NCBI RefSeq assembly: GCF_002197815.1
Contig: NZ_NIUB01000001.1
Location: forward strand, 1 to 64,000
DNA from: Pseudomonas oleovorans subsp. oleovorans
GTDB taxonomy: Bacteria > Pseudomonadota > Gammaproteobacteria > Pseudomonadales > Pseudomonadaceae
DNA length: 64,000 bases
Reading direction: 5' to 3'
The notes under the pieces are model-generated. The model ran no database searches. It was not told the DNA's origin and worked only from the letters and a program-made list of their open reading frames with translations. This document shows positions 27,944 to 35,495 of the stretch, in pieces (position 1 is the stretch's first letter; every line of letters starts with the position of its first letter). Position numbers and translations under genes: made by a program.

Positions 27944-28045
27944 TTGGTGGGCTAAAGCCCACCCTACACCCTGACTACAACGCACCGCCTAGGGCGAGCC
28001 GGGCGGCGATCCGCTTCAGACGTAGGGTGGGCTTTAGCCCACCAA
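27944..28045. repeat. Inverted pair of a 24-bp palindromic repeat after the dgc cluster
   Basis: TTGGTGGGCTAAAGCCCACCCTAC (positions 27944-27967) and its inverse (28022-28045) face each other across 54 bp. Each unit is itself a small hairpin (GGTGGGCT...AGCCCACC). A third related unit lies at 36130-36153 upstream of betB. Confidence 0.85.
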
Positions 28046-28068
28046 AAACGACCCTACTCAAAACACAC

Positions 28069-28087
28069 GGGGCGCCACTGGCGCCCC
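28069..28087. terminator. Bidirectional terminator between the dgc cluster and gbdR
   Basis: GGGGCGCC (28069-28076) and GGCGCCCC (28080-28087) form an 8-bp GC stem with a 3-base loop, followed by GTTTTC on the plus strand and by TGTGTTTTG on the minus strand. It sits between convergent genes 20 bp beyond the gbdR stop. Confidence 0.8.
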
Positions 28088-28106
28088 GTTTTCATTGCCG
28101 CTCGAT

Positions 28107-29201
28107 TCAGATGCGTACGCTGGCGAAGGTCGACTCGCCCTGGGCACGGTTGAGCGCCAGCACCGCGCTGGAATTGACCTGATGCTCGGGGATCGGCAGC
28201 AACATCACCAGGTTGTTGCCCTGCTGACCAGCACGCTCGTCGCGCGGCGGAATGCCGAAGTACTCGCGGTAGCACTTGGAGAAATGCGGGGTGGAGACGA
28301 AACCGCAGACCGAGGCCACCTCGATGATCGACATGCTGGTCTGCTTGAGCAGCTGGCGTGCGCGGATCAGGCGCAGCTTGAGGTAGTAGCGCGACGGCGA
28401 GCAGTGCAGGTACTTCTGGAACAGGCGCTCGAGTTGACGACGGGAGATGTCGACGAAGCAGGCCAGTTCGTCGAGGTCGATCGGCTCCTCAAGGTTGGCC
28501 TCCATCAGCGCGACGATTTCCTGCAGCTTGGGCTGGTTGCTGCCAAGCATGTGCTTGAGCGGCACACGCTGGTGATCCTGCTCGTTACGGATACGTTCGT
28601 AGATGAACATTTCGGAAATACCGGCCGCCAGTTCGCGGCCATGCTGCTGGCCGATCAGGTGCAGCATCATGTCCATCGGCGCGGTGCCGCCAGAGGAAGT
28701 GTGGCGATTGCGGTCGATGGAAAACAGGCGAGTGGTGATGGCCGCACGCGGGAAGGCTTCCTGCATCGAGGCCAGGCACTCCCAATGCACGCTGCAATCG
28801 TAGCCGTCGAGCAGCCCGGCCTTGGCCAGCGCCCAACTGCCGGTGCACACCGCACCGAGCAGGCGGCCCTGGCGCGCCTGCAACTGCAGCCAGCTGACAT
28901 GTTCACGCTTGACGCTGTGTTGAATATCCACGCCACCACAGACGATCACCGCATCCAACGCCGGAGCACTTTGCATGGCGGCGTCCGGGGTGATCTGCAA
29001 GCCATCGCTGGCGCAGACCGGCAGGCCATCATGAGTCAGGGTATGCCAGCGAAACAGCTCCTTGCCGGAAAGCTGGTTGGCCATGCGCAGGGGCTCTACC
29101 GCCGAAGCCAGGGAAATCAGGGTGAAGTTGTCCAGGAGCAGGAAGCCGATGGACTGGGCGGCACGATTCTGGGGTTGCGCCCCTTGGCTGAACTGCGACA
29201 T
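28107..29201 (-). CDS. gbdR: GbdR, AraC/GlxA-family activator of glycine betaine catabolism
   Basis: 364 aa. N-terminal DJ-1/PfpI-like (GATase1) ligand domain (about 18-195, including CTGSWALAKAG) and C-terminal AraC-type helix-turn-helix pair (about 225-325, VDISRRQLERLFQKY and GFVSTPHFSKCYREYFG). P. aeruginosa GbdR senses glycine betaine and dimethylglycine and activates the gbc, dgc, cbc and related genes. Its location between the dgc cluster and the cbc transporter, plus its length, fits GbdR. It is on the minus strand and convergent to the dgc genes. Confidence 0.93.
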   Translation of the reverse strand: MSQFSQGAQPQNRAAQSIGFLLLDNFTLISLASAVEPLRMANQLSGKELFRWHTLTHDGLPVCASDGLQITPDAAMQSAPALDAVIVCGGVDIQHSVKREHVSWLQLQARQGRLLGAVCTGSWALAKAGLLDGYDCSVHWECLASMQEAFPRAAITTRLFSIDRNRHTSSGGTAPMDMMLHLIGQQHGRELAAGISEMFIYERIRNEQDHQRVPLKHMLGSNQPKLQEIVALMEANLEEPIDLDELACFVDISRRQLERLFQKYLHCSPSRYYLKLRLIRARQLLKQTSMSIIEVASVCGFVSTPHFSKCYREYFGIPPRDERAGQQGNNLVMLLPIPEHQVNSSAVLALNRAQGESTFASVRI

Positions 29202-29391
29202 TGATGGAACCCTCTCACGCTAAGCACGGTGTGAGCCCAATTAGAAGTGGGCCTCTGTTTTATCCTGGCCAGGTTTGAAAACCGGGCGGCTATGCATCTC
29301 TAGGCAAAGGTCATGCCTAAATTGATCAAGCGTTCAATAAAAACTGAACCGTCAATGCATGGCGTGCCAGACAGACTCCTTGCCCCTGTTT
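29202..29391. other. gbdR upstream region
   Basis: 190 bp of AT-richer DNA upstream of gbdR, containing A/T blocks such as CAATAAAAACTGAACC (about 29334-29349). It should hold the gbdR promoter. I see no firm operator. Confidence 0.5.
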
Positions 29392-29733
29392 TCAGGGTTT
29401 GCGAAACGCTCTCAAAGCTTCTTTGCGCAAGGCTTTGAGCATTTCGGTAGCACAGACTGAGCGGCCTGCTACGGCGTCTCTGGCTGTCAGTAACGGACGA
29501 ACGGTAACAACAGCGATCACTCGGTCACACCTGAGGAAATCGATGTCCGCAAGCGTCGCACCAAAAGCTCGCGAAGCGGCGGCTTTGCCAGAATCGCTGC
29601 ACCAGCAAAGGTCACCGCTCGCTGGTGTGCCAGCCGCCAGGAGCACATGGGGAAGAAACTCCTGACGAATCCGCAACAGGTTCGCGATGATCCAACTTTC
29701 GCCAGCGCGCCATGCTCTCCAACCAACTCATGC
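29392..29733 (-). pseudogene. Unidentified open-frame remnant
   Basis: A 114-codon open stretch on the minus strand ends at 29392 without a convincing start: the first ATG lies at 29674-29676, and the frame is open from a TGA near 29734. It reads WIIANLLRIRQEFLPHVLL...RAFGATLADIDFLRCDRVIAVVTVRPLLTARDAV. The composition looks protein-coding. I do not recognise the family. It stops abruptly against the binding-protein remnant next door, so it is probably a gene fragment at a rearrangement junction. It could also be spurious. Confidence 0.35.
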
Positions 29734-29766
29734 ATATCCAATCACGCTGCGGTGAACCGTCCGTAT

Positions 29767-30091
29767 CGGGGTCTTTTCTCGACATGCCGGTGGTGACGAT
29801 CATTTCGGCCCCGATTACGGTGCGGCACAGGTCGACACAGTGGCGCGCGGCGGGTTGAGCGAGCAGTGTCCCAACCTGGCTCGGCTTTTCCGCAATATGA
29901 CCTTCACCATCAGCGCAGAAAACCATTTGATGAGCGCCGTGCTGGAAGGCAATACCAATCGCCGCCGCGTGGCCAAGCAGTGGATCGAAGACAACCCGCA
30001 GATGGTTGCGTCCTGGCTGGAAGGTGTGACTCGCTATCAAGGCGGTCCCATCAGCAAGGTTTTCGACGTATCGCAAGCAAAAAATGCCTGA
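29767..30091 (+). pseudogene. 3' remnant of a choline/betaine ABC substrate-binding protein gene
   Basis: The last ~105 codons of an OpuAC-type binding protein survive. GGDDHFGPDYGAAQVDTVA (from about 29790) aligns with GGDDVFGPDYGAAKVYTVV of the intact CbcX at 33.2-34.1 kb. NMTFTISAENHLMSAVLEG and VAKQWIEDNPQMVASWLEGV align with its C terminus. The first two-thirds, with signal peptide and most ligand residues, are missing. It begins where the preceding unidentified fragment ends. It is too divergent from cbcX to be a recent tandem copy. Confidence 0.85.
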
Positions 30092-31065
30092 TAAATTCGA
30101 CGAAATAGCCGAGAAAAATCAATAAAAATGGCAGAAAGCAGAGACCGCCACATGGCTCGAAAGGGTTTTCCCTTGTCGTGTCGAGAATCACGGCCAGGCT
30201 CGCAAGCCTGGCCAGCCATGACCGACCGGTCACATTGCGCCGCCTTTGGATTTTTCAGCGCTTTTCGGCACGCCTCCACCTCTGTCTGTAAATTTTTTTC
30301 AACATCGCCACAGCCCCCGCGCTACGCCGCCTGCGCCTCGCTTGAAAGACTGAAAACCAGCACCGGCGCGGCTTTCAGCCTTGGCCAAGGGACGAAAAAG
30401 TCTGTTAAGGTTTTTAAAGCACGCTATCGAAAGCGCTTCTCGATACTCATATCGAGCGCTATTCGAAACGGCATCACACAGTGCTTTCAGGAGCCCGGAA
30501 AACGGCGAGAACATTGAAAAACACGGGGTGTGACGGACCATGTCGTCGCCCAATACGTCAGGGTCGCAAACCGATAATTGCGCAGACCCCAAGACTATAT
30601 CGTTGAGTCAACCGATAACGTCGCTGCCGCTTCCCGAGGGGAACGGCAGACTGGGGCTCACCGCCCCGGACCGAAGAACATACAAGCGCTGGGCCCCATC
30701 GATAGGGCGCCAGCCCAACAAGAAATTTCGGATGTACGCATGCGCCAGGACGACGCATGAATCCCCAAGGGAATGGGCTTCGAAACACTGCCAGAGGGTT
30801 TGGAAAGCGGTTTGCAGCAGGGCAAGACAGTGGTCACTCATCAACAGATTGCAACGACGCAGCGGGCAATTTTTGCCACCAGCCGCGTGCGCTGCAGCGT
30901 GCCTGAGTGCCACACTAGACGCCCGCCGCGAAACGTTCGCCAACCTCGAAACTCAGCAAACACCCACACAGGTATCAGAGGCCTGACACAGCTGATCTAC
31001 GCTTCTACGATGCGTACCCAGCCGTGCCAACGCGAACTGGATGCCGATTGAAGGGGAAACGTCCC
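30092..31065 (+). other. 974-bp non-coding leader/promoter region upstream of cbcV
   Basis: No convincing gene; open frames here show no family resemblance. Features seen: a hairpin GGCCAGGCT-cgca-AGCCTGGCC (30192-30213); a T-rich run (30290-30299); a near-palindrome CTCGATA-ctca-TATCGAG with outer AGCG/CGCT (30432-30460); and a three-hairpin stretch at 30624-30731. Given GbdR control of cbcVWX in P. aeruginosa, an activator site is expected here, but I cannot place it by eye. Confidence 0.6.
30624..30731 (+). ncRNA. Candidate structured RNA in the cbcV leader (three stacked hairpins)
   Basis: Hairpin 1: CTGCCG (30624-30629) with CGGCAG (30644-30649), inner TTCC/GGAA. Hairpin 2: GGGGC (30653-30657) with GCCCC (30663-30667). 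Hairpin 3: outer CCGAA/TTCGG (30671-30675, 30727-30731), inner GCTGG-GCCC with GGGC-CCAGC (30688-30696 and 30705-30714, one bulge). Three tight helices in 108 bases suggest a folded RNA. It ends 334 bp before the cbcV start. No known riboswitch class was recognised; it may be a 5'UTR element, an sRNA, or chance folding in GC-rich DNA. Confidence 0.4.
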
Positions 31066-32271
31066 ATGCAGTCTGGAAAGATCGTGGTCGAACACCTGTA
31101 CAAGGTTTTCGGCCCCAACCCACAAGAAGCCATCGACCTGCTCAAGGAAGGCTGGAGCAAGGAGAGGATTCTGGCCGAGAAAGGCGCCGTGATCGGCGTC
31201 AGCGATGTGTCGTTCAGTGTCGAAGAGGGCGAAATCTTCGTGCTCATGGGACTGTCCGGCTCCGGCAAATCCACCCTGATCCGCCTGATCAACCGCCTGG
31301 TCGAACCCAGCGCCGGTGACGTCTACATCGATGGCCAGAACGTGGCCAAGCTGCCGCAATCGCAACTGATCGACCTGCGCCGGCGCGACATGAGCATGGT
31401 CTTCCAGTCCTTCGCCCTGATGCCTTCGCGCAGCGTGCTGGATAACGCCGCCTTCGGCCTGGAAGTGGCCGGCACCGGCCGCAAGGAGCGCGAGAAGCGC
31501 GCCATGGAAGTGCTCAAGCAGGTCGGCCTGGACACCTTCGCCCACAAGTACCCGCACGAACTCTCCGGCGGCATGCAGCAACGCGTCGGCCTGGCCCGTG
31601 CGCTGACGGTCAACCCGTCGATGATCATCATGGACGAGGCCTTCTCCGCCCTCGACCCGCTCAAGCGCCGCGAAATGCAGGACGTATTGCTGGAGCTGCA
31701 GAAGACCCATCGCCGCACCATCATCTTCGTCTCCCACGATATCGAAGAGGCCATGCGCATCGGTACCCGCATCGGCATCATGGAAGGCGGCAAGCTGATC
31801 CAGGTCGGCACCCCGCAGGAACTGATCGAAAAGCCAGCCAACGAGTACGTGCGCAACTTCTTCGACACCGTCGACACCAGCCGTTACCTCACCGCCGGCC
31901 AGCTCAAGGCCGACAGCGTGCCGACCTACGTCTACAACGGCAAGGCGCCGGATGCAGCAATGATCTGCAAGGATCTGCAGGCGCGGGACAAGCACTACGC
32001 CTTCATCGTCGACGAGCAGAACAACTTCCAGGGTTCCATCAGCCTGGAGAAGATCGCCCTGATGGTCGATGGCGACGAACCCCAACCACTCGAAGCGGAT
32101 GCGCTCAAGCAGGTGGTGCCGGTACCCGAGGACATGCCGCTGGAAGATGTGATCACCCGCCTGGTGGACAACGAAGGTCCGATCCCTGTGGTGGACGCCG
32201 ACGGCCATTACTGCGGCGCCATCAGCAAGGGCCGTCTGCTGACCCGACTACAGGGGGAATCCAATGAGTGA
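31066..32271 (+). CDS. cbcV: Choline/betaine/carnitine ABC transporter ATPase CbcV
   Basis: 401 aa. ATP-binding subunit of the osmoprotectant/nutrient uptake system. Walker A GLSGSGKST (about 60-68), Q-loop VFQSFALMP, signature LSGGMQQRV (about 166-174) and Walker B MIIMDEAFSALDP are all present. The C-terminal ~120 residues are a CBS-like regulatory region typical of the ProV/OpuAA branch. Start MQSGKIVVEHLYKVFG is preceded by AAGGGGAA. It overlaps cbcW by 8 bp. In P. aeruginosa cbcVWX serves several binding proteins. Confidence 0.94.
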   Translation: MQSGKIVVEHLYKVFGPNPQEAIDLLKEGWSKERILAEKGAVIGVSDVSFSVEEGEIFVLMGLSGSGKSTLIRLINRLVEPSAGDVYIDGQNVAKLPQSQLIDLRRRDMSMVFQSFALMPSRSVLDNAAFGLEVAGTGRKEREKRAMEVLKQVGLDTFAHKYPHELSGGMQQRVGLARALTVNPSMIIMDEAFSALDPLKRREMQDVLLELQKTHRRTIIFVSHDIEEAMRIGTRIGIMEGGKLIQVGTPQELIEKPANEYVRNFFDTVDTSRYLTAGQLKADSVPTYVYNGKAPDAAMICKDLQARDKHYAFIVDEQNNFQGSISLEKIALMVDGDEPQPLEADALKQVVPVPEDMPLEDVITRLVDNEGPIPVVDADGHYCGAISKGRLLTRLQGESNE

Positions 32272-33142
32272 CAAGAAACTCGACCTGGGTAGCTGGGTCA
32301 ACGACGTCGTCCAGCACCTGCTGGACAACTACAGCGGTGCATTCGACAGCATCGGCAAACTGGTCAGCGGATTCTCCGAAGGCATCGAAGCCTTGCTCAT
32401 GCTGCCACCGGCCTGGCTGCTGATCGCCATCTTTGTCGCCCTCGGCCTATGGCGCATCGGCGCACGCTTCGCGGTGTTCACCGCCGTGGCTTTCATCCTG
32501 ATCGTCATGACCGGGTTCTGGGAACAGACCGTGGTCACCCTCGGCCTGACCTTCTCCTCGACGTTGATCAGCCTGCTGCTGGGTATCCCGCTGGGCATCT
32601 GGGCCGCCAAGAGCGAGCGCGTGGCGACCATCATCCGGCCGATCCTCGACTTCATGCAGACCATGCCGGCGTTCGTCTACCTGATTCCGGCGGCCATGCT
32701 CTTCGGCCTCGGCCGGGTGCCCGGGATCATCGCCACGGTGATCTTCGCCATGCCGCCGGCGGTGCGCTTGACCAGCCTGGGCATTCGCCAAGTGAACAAG
32801 GAAATCGTCGAGGCCGGCCAGTCCTTCGGCTGCACCAGCCGCCAGCTGCTGTTCAAGGTACAACTGCCCAACGCCATGCCGTCGATCATGGCCGGGGTCA
32901 ACCAGACCATCATGATGGCCCTGTCGATGGTGATCATCGCCTCAATGGTCGGCGCCGGTGGCCTGGGTAACGATGTACTGGCGAGTATCCAGCGCCTGGA
33001 CATCGGGCTAGGCTTCGAAAGCGGCATGGCCGTGGTGCTGCTGGCGATCATTCTCGACCGCATCACTGAAAGCTTCGGCACCAAGCAGACCGCCCGCGGC
33101 GGCATCTTTGCCTGGTTCAGCGGCAAGCTGCAGCGCCAGTAA
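32264..33142 (+). CDS. cbcW: Choline/betaine/carnitine ABC transporter permease CbcW
   Basis: 292 aa, ProW/OpuAB-like. About six to seven transmembrane helices are present after an N-terminal amphipathic stretch (LDLGSWVNDVVQHLLDN). The EAA-like coupling loop is EAGQSFGCTSRQLLFKVQLPNAMPSIMAG (about 185-213). Start MSDKKLDLGS lies inside the end of cbcV, so translation is coupled. It is followed 29 bp later by cbcX with AGGGAACC before the start. Substrate scope is set by the binding proteins. Confidence 0.94.
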   Translation: MSDKKLDLGSWVNDVVQHLLDNYSGAFDSIGKLVSGFSEGIEALLMLPPAWLLIAIFVALGLWRIGARFAVFTAVAFILIVMTGFWEQTVVTLGLTFSSTLISLLLGIPLGIWAAKSERVATIIRPILDFMQTMPAFVYLIPAAMLFGLGRVPGIIATVIFAMPPAVRLTSLGIRQVNKEIVEAGQSFGCTSRQLLFKVQLPNAMPSIMAGVNQTIMMALSMVIIASMVGAGGLGNDVLASIQRLDIGLGFESGMAVVLLAIILDRITESFGTKQTARGGIFAWFSGKLQRQ

Positions 33143-33171
33143 ACATTTTTTCACTTCACAGGGAACCGCAG

Positions 33172-34116
33172 ATGAAAATGATCAAAACCACTGCCGCCAT
33201 CGGCCTGCTGTCCTGCGCACTGATGCAGGGCGCCATGGCCGCGGAGCCGGCGAGCTGCAAGCAGGTGCGTTTTGCCGAGATTGGCTGGGCCGACATCGCC
33301 GCCACCACGGGTGTGGCCATGACCCTGGTCGAAGGTCTGGGCTATCAGCCACGCAAGATCATGGCCTCGGTACCCATCGCCTTCACCGGCGTGAAGAGCG
33401 GCCAGGTCGATGTGTTCCTCGGCTATTGGGCACCGTCGATGGACTCGGTGATCGAGCCATTCCTCAAGGACGATGGCGTCAAGGTACTGCCCAAGGCCAA
33501 CCTCGAGGGTGCCAAGTACACCCTGGCCGTGCCGACCTACGCGGCCGAAGCCGGCCTGAAGAGCTTCCAGGACATCGCCAAGTTTAAGGATCAGCTGGGC
33601 GGCAAGATCTATGGCATCGAGCCGGGTAACGACGGCAATCTGCTGATCGACGGCATGATCAAGAACAACCAGTTCGACCTCGGCGACTTCCGCATGGTCG
33701 AGTCCAGCGAAGCCGGCATGCTGGTGCAGGTATCGCGCGCCATCAAGAAGAAAGAGCCGGTGGTCTTCCTCGGCTGGGCGCCGCACCCGATGAATACCCA
33801 GCACGACATCACCTACCTGTCCGGCGGTGACGACGTGTTCGGCCCCGATTACGGCGCTGCCAAGGTTTACACCGTTGTGCCGCCGGATTACGAGGCGCGC
33901 TGCGAGAACGTCGGCAAGCTGCTGAACAACCTGCAGTTCACCGTCGATATCGAAAGCCAACTGATGGAAAAGGTCCTGGAAAAGGAAAACCCGCAGAACG
34001 TCGCCAAGGAGTGGATCAAGGCCAACCCAGCGATCCTCGATCAGTGGCTGAGCGGCGTGACCACCTTTGACGGTCAGGACGGCGTTGCCGCCGTGAAGAA
34101 ACACGTGGGGCTGTAA
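33172..34116 (+). CDS. cbcX: Choline-binding protein CbcX of the ABC transporter
   Basis: 314 aa. Signal peptide MKMIKTTAAIGLLSCALMQGAMA, cleaved before AEPASCK. An OpuAC/ChoX-type venus-flytrap domain follows, with aromatic-cage candidates in the motifs EIGWADIAATTG, FLGYWAPSMDSV and FLGWAPHPMN. The first two match the positions of ChoX tryptophans from memory. The C-terminal VAKEWIKANPAILDQWLSGV is conserved. It is the last gene of the cbcVWX unit; a strong hairpin follows 17 bp after the stop. Confidence 0.92.
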   Translation: MKMIKTTAAIGLLSCALMQGAMAAEPASCKQVRFAEIGWADIAATTGVAMTLVEGLGYQPRKIMASVPIAFTGVKSGQVDVFLGYWAPSMDSVIEPFLKDDGVKVLPKANLEGAKYTLAVPTYAAEAGLKSFQDIAKFKDQLGGKIYGIEPGNDGNLLIDGMIKNNQFDLGDFRMVESSEAGMLVQVSRAIKKKEPVVFLGWAPHPMNTQHDITYLSGGDDVFGPDYGAAKVYTVVPPDYEARCENVGKLLNNLQFTVDIESQLMEKVLEKENPQNVAKEWIKANPAILDQWLSGVTTFDGQDGVAAVKKHVGL

Positions 34117-34133
34117 CAGGCCGCGACCCGATT

Positions 34134-34161
34134 CGGGCTCGAACCTCAGGGTTCGAGCCCG
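34134..34161 (+). terminator. Strong hairpin between cbcX and the second binding-protein gene
   Basis: A perfect 12-bp inverted repeat (CGGGCTCGAACC and GGTTCGAGCCCG) with a 4-base loop. No T tract follows (GAAACC), so it may act as an RNA-stabilising or attenuating hairpin, lowering expression of the downstream gene relative to cbcX. Confidence 0.65.
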
Positions 34162-34324
34162 GAAACCTCCTCGTAAACCACTAGCGGCTGCTTTCTGGCC
34201 GTGACGGGGAGGCTTTGCCCGCGAACCGGCAATCTGCTGCGCAACACGGATTCGCAAGGCCCGCAATGAGAACGAGCCAGTCAACGATCTTGCAACTGCC
34301 ACTCACTGATGGAGCACAACAAAC

Positions 34325-35176
34325 ATGCGCGTAATCAAGCACCTCTGCCTCGGCGCTGCCGCCCTGGCCATCGGCATGGGCAGCGCCCTGGCCGCCGACA
34401 AGCCCACCTTGAAGATCGGCTACGTCAACGGCTGGGACGACAGCGTCGCCGTCACCCACGTCGCCGGTGAGATCCTGCAAAGCAAACTCGGCTACACGGT
34501 CGAACTGAAGCCGGTCGAACCCGCCATCATGTGGCAGGGCGTGGCCCGTGGCGACCTCGATGCCACCCTCTCCGCCTGGCTGCCGGCCACTCATGGCGAG
34601 TACTTCGAGAAGCTCAAGGACAAGGTGGAAATCCTCGGTACCAACTACTCCGGCGCCAAGATCGGCCTGATCGTGCCGGACTACGTCGAAGCCAAGACCA
34701 TCGAGGATCTGGAGAAATACGCCAAGGACTTCGACGGCAAGATCACCGGCATCGACGCCGGTGCCGGCGTGATGCGCCGCACCGAAGACGCCATCAAGGC
34801 ATACAACCTGACCAGCATCAAGCTGATGCCGAGCTCGGGCCCGGCCATGGCCACCGCCCTGACCCGCGCCGAGAAGGCGCAGAAGCCGATCGTAGTCACC
34901 GGCTGGATTCCGCACTGGATGTTCGCCAAGTGGAAACTGCGCTTCCTCGAAGATCCGAAGAAAGTCTTCGGCGACGACGAGCGTGTCGACACCGTGGCCA
35001 ACCCGGCACTGAAAGAAAAAGCCGCCGACGCTGCCGCCTTCCTCAGCAAGATTTCCTGGAGCGGCGAAGAAGTCGGTTCGGTGATGCTGGCCATTCGCGA
35101 AGGCGCCAAGCCGGACCAGGCCGCCAAGGACTGGATCGCCGCCAACCCGGAGCGCGTCGCCGAGTGGTTGAAATAA
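34325..35176 (+). CDS. Second betaine-type ABC substrate-binding protein (BetX/OpuAC-like)
   Basis: 283 aa. Signal peptide MRVIKHLCLGAAALAIGMGSALA, then a glycine-betaine-binding OpuAC domain (KIGYVNGWDDSVAVTHVAGEILQSKLG, AWLPATHGEYFEKLKDK, VTGWIPHWMFAKW). Aromatic-cage Trp candidates are in these three motifs. No own ATPase or permease gene accompanies it, so it probably docks on CbcVW, as BetX and CaiX do in other pseudomonads. It may favour glycine betaine. 209 bp separate it from cbcX. Confidence 0.9.
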   Translation: MRVIKHLCLGAAALAIGMGSALAADKPTLKIGYVNGWDDSVAVTHVAGEILQSKLGYTVELKPVEPAIMWQGVARGDLDATLSAWLPATHGEYFEKLKDKVEILGTNYSGAKIGLIVPDYVEAKTIEDLEKYAKDFDGKITGIDAGAGVMRRTEDAIKAYNLTSIKLMPSSGPAMATALTRAEKAQKPIVVTGWIPHWMFAKWKLRFLEDPKKVFGDDERVDTVANPALKEKAADAAAFLSKISWSGEEVGSVMLAIREGAKPDQAAKDWIAANPERVAEWLK

Positions 35177-35212
35177 GCTTCGCCGCGTAACAGCACAAAG
35201 CGGGCTGCGGCC

Positions 35213-35393
35213 TAATGCCGATCAGTTAAGCGCCCGACTGGCTACGATCAGTCGTCCCCTCGCCCCTCTGGGGAGAGGGTTAGGGAGAGGGGTAAATGGC
35301 CGTTTCGCGGTATTTCGGCCCTCTCCCCCAGCCCCTCCCCCCGTAAACGGGAGCGGGGAGCCAAACGCGTACAGCCTTAACTGACTGCTATTA
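35213..35393. mobile_element. IS4-type miniature inverted-repeat element (MITE)
   Basis: 181 bp, no coding capacity. Left end TAATGCCGATCAGTTAAG matches the IS4 (E. coli) terminal repeat as I remember it; the right end, read inwards on the other strand, is TAATAGCAGTCAGTTAAG (14 of 18 identical). A 10-bp target duplication flanks it: GGCTGCGGCC (35203-35212) and GGCTTCGGCC (35394-35403), 9 of 10 matching, which fits the IS4 family's 10-13 bp. The interior is a CCCTCTCCC palindrome cluster. Confidence 0.8.
35255..35361. repeat. Dispersed CCCTCTCCC palindrome cluster, copy D (inside the MITE)
   Basis: CCCCTCGCCCCTCTGGGGAGAGGGTTAGGGAGAGGGG and CCCTCTCCCCCAGCCCCTCCCC sequences, arranged as in copies A-C. 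It forms the core of the IS4-type element here, which suggests that the other copies are related elements without recognisable ends. Confidence 0.82.
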
Positions 35394-35435
35394 GGCTTCG
35401 GCCCGCTTTGTCGTTTCTGCTTGCCTCGCCCTGTA

Positions 35436-35449
35436 ATTGATCGATCAAT
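35436..35449. promoter_or_regulatory. Probable BetI operator upstream of betI
   Basis: ATTGATCGATCAAT is a perfect 14-bp palindrome, 47 bp before the betI start. A similar site precedes betB (36341-36356). BetI of E. coli binds related ATTGA-rich dyads and is released by choline. Assignment is by similarity between the two sites and by position. Confidence 0.7.
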
Positions 35450-35495
35450 CAAAATCCGCCTAGACTGCGCCCTCCTGTCCCTCATGGAGAGCCCC

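Larger units (their letters stand above)
35195..35411 (+). terminator. Intrinsic terminator of the second binding-protein gene, split by a miniature element
   Basis: The arms ACAAAGCGGGC (35195-35205) and GCCCGCTTTGT (35401-35411) are perfect inverted repeats. Removing the element and one copy of its target duplication restores an 11-bp stem closed by a TTCG tetraloop, a canonical terminator. The insertion moved the arms ~200 bp apart; they can still pair at the base of a large palindromic structure. Confidence 0.8.

Noticed and set aside
30540..30986. A 148-codon plus-strand frame in the cbcV leader, and a 111-codon minus frame over the same stretch
   Set aside because: Neither has a convincing ribosome site, codon bias or family match; the region is better explained as non-coding with hairpins.
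34134..34161. tRNA T-arm-like GGTTCGAGCCC
   Set aside because: It is one arm of a perfect inverted repeat; no acceptor, D or anticodon arms are present.
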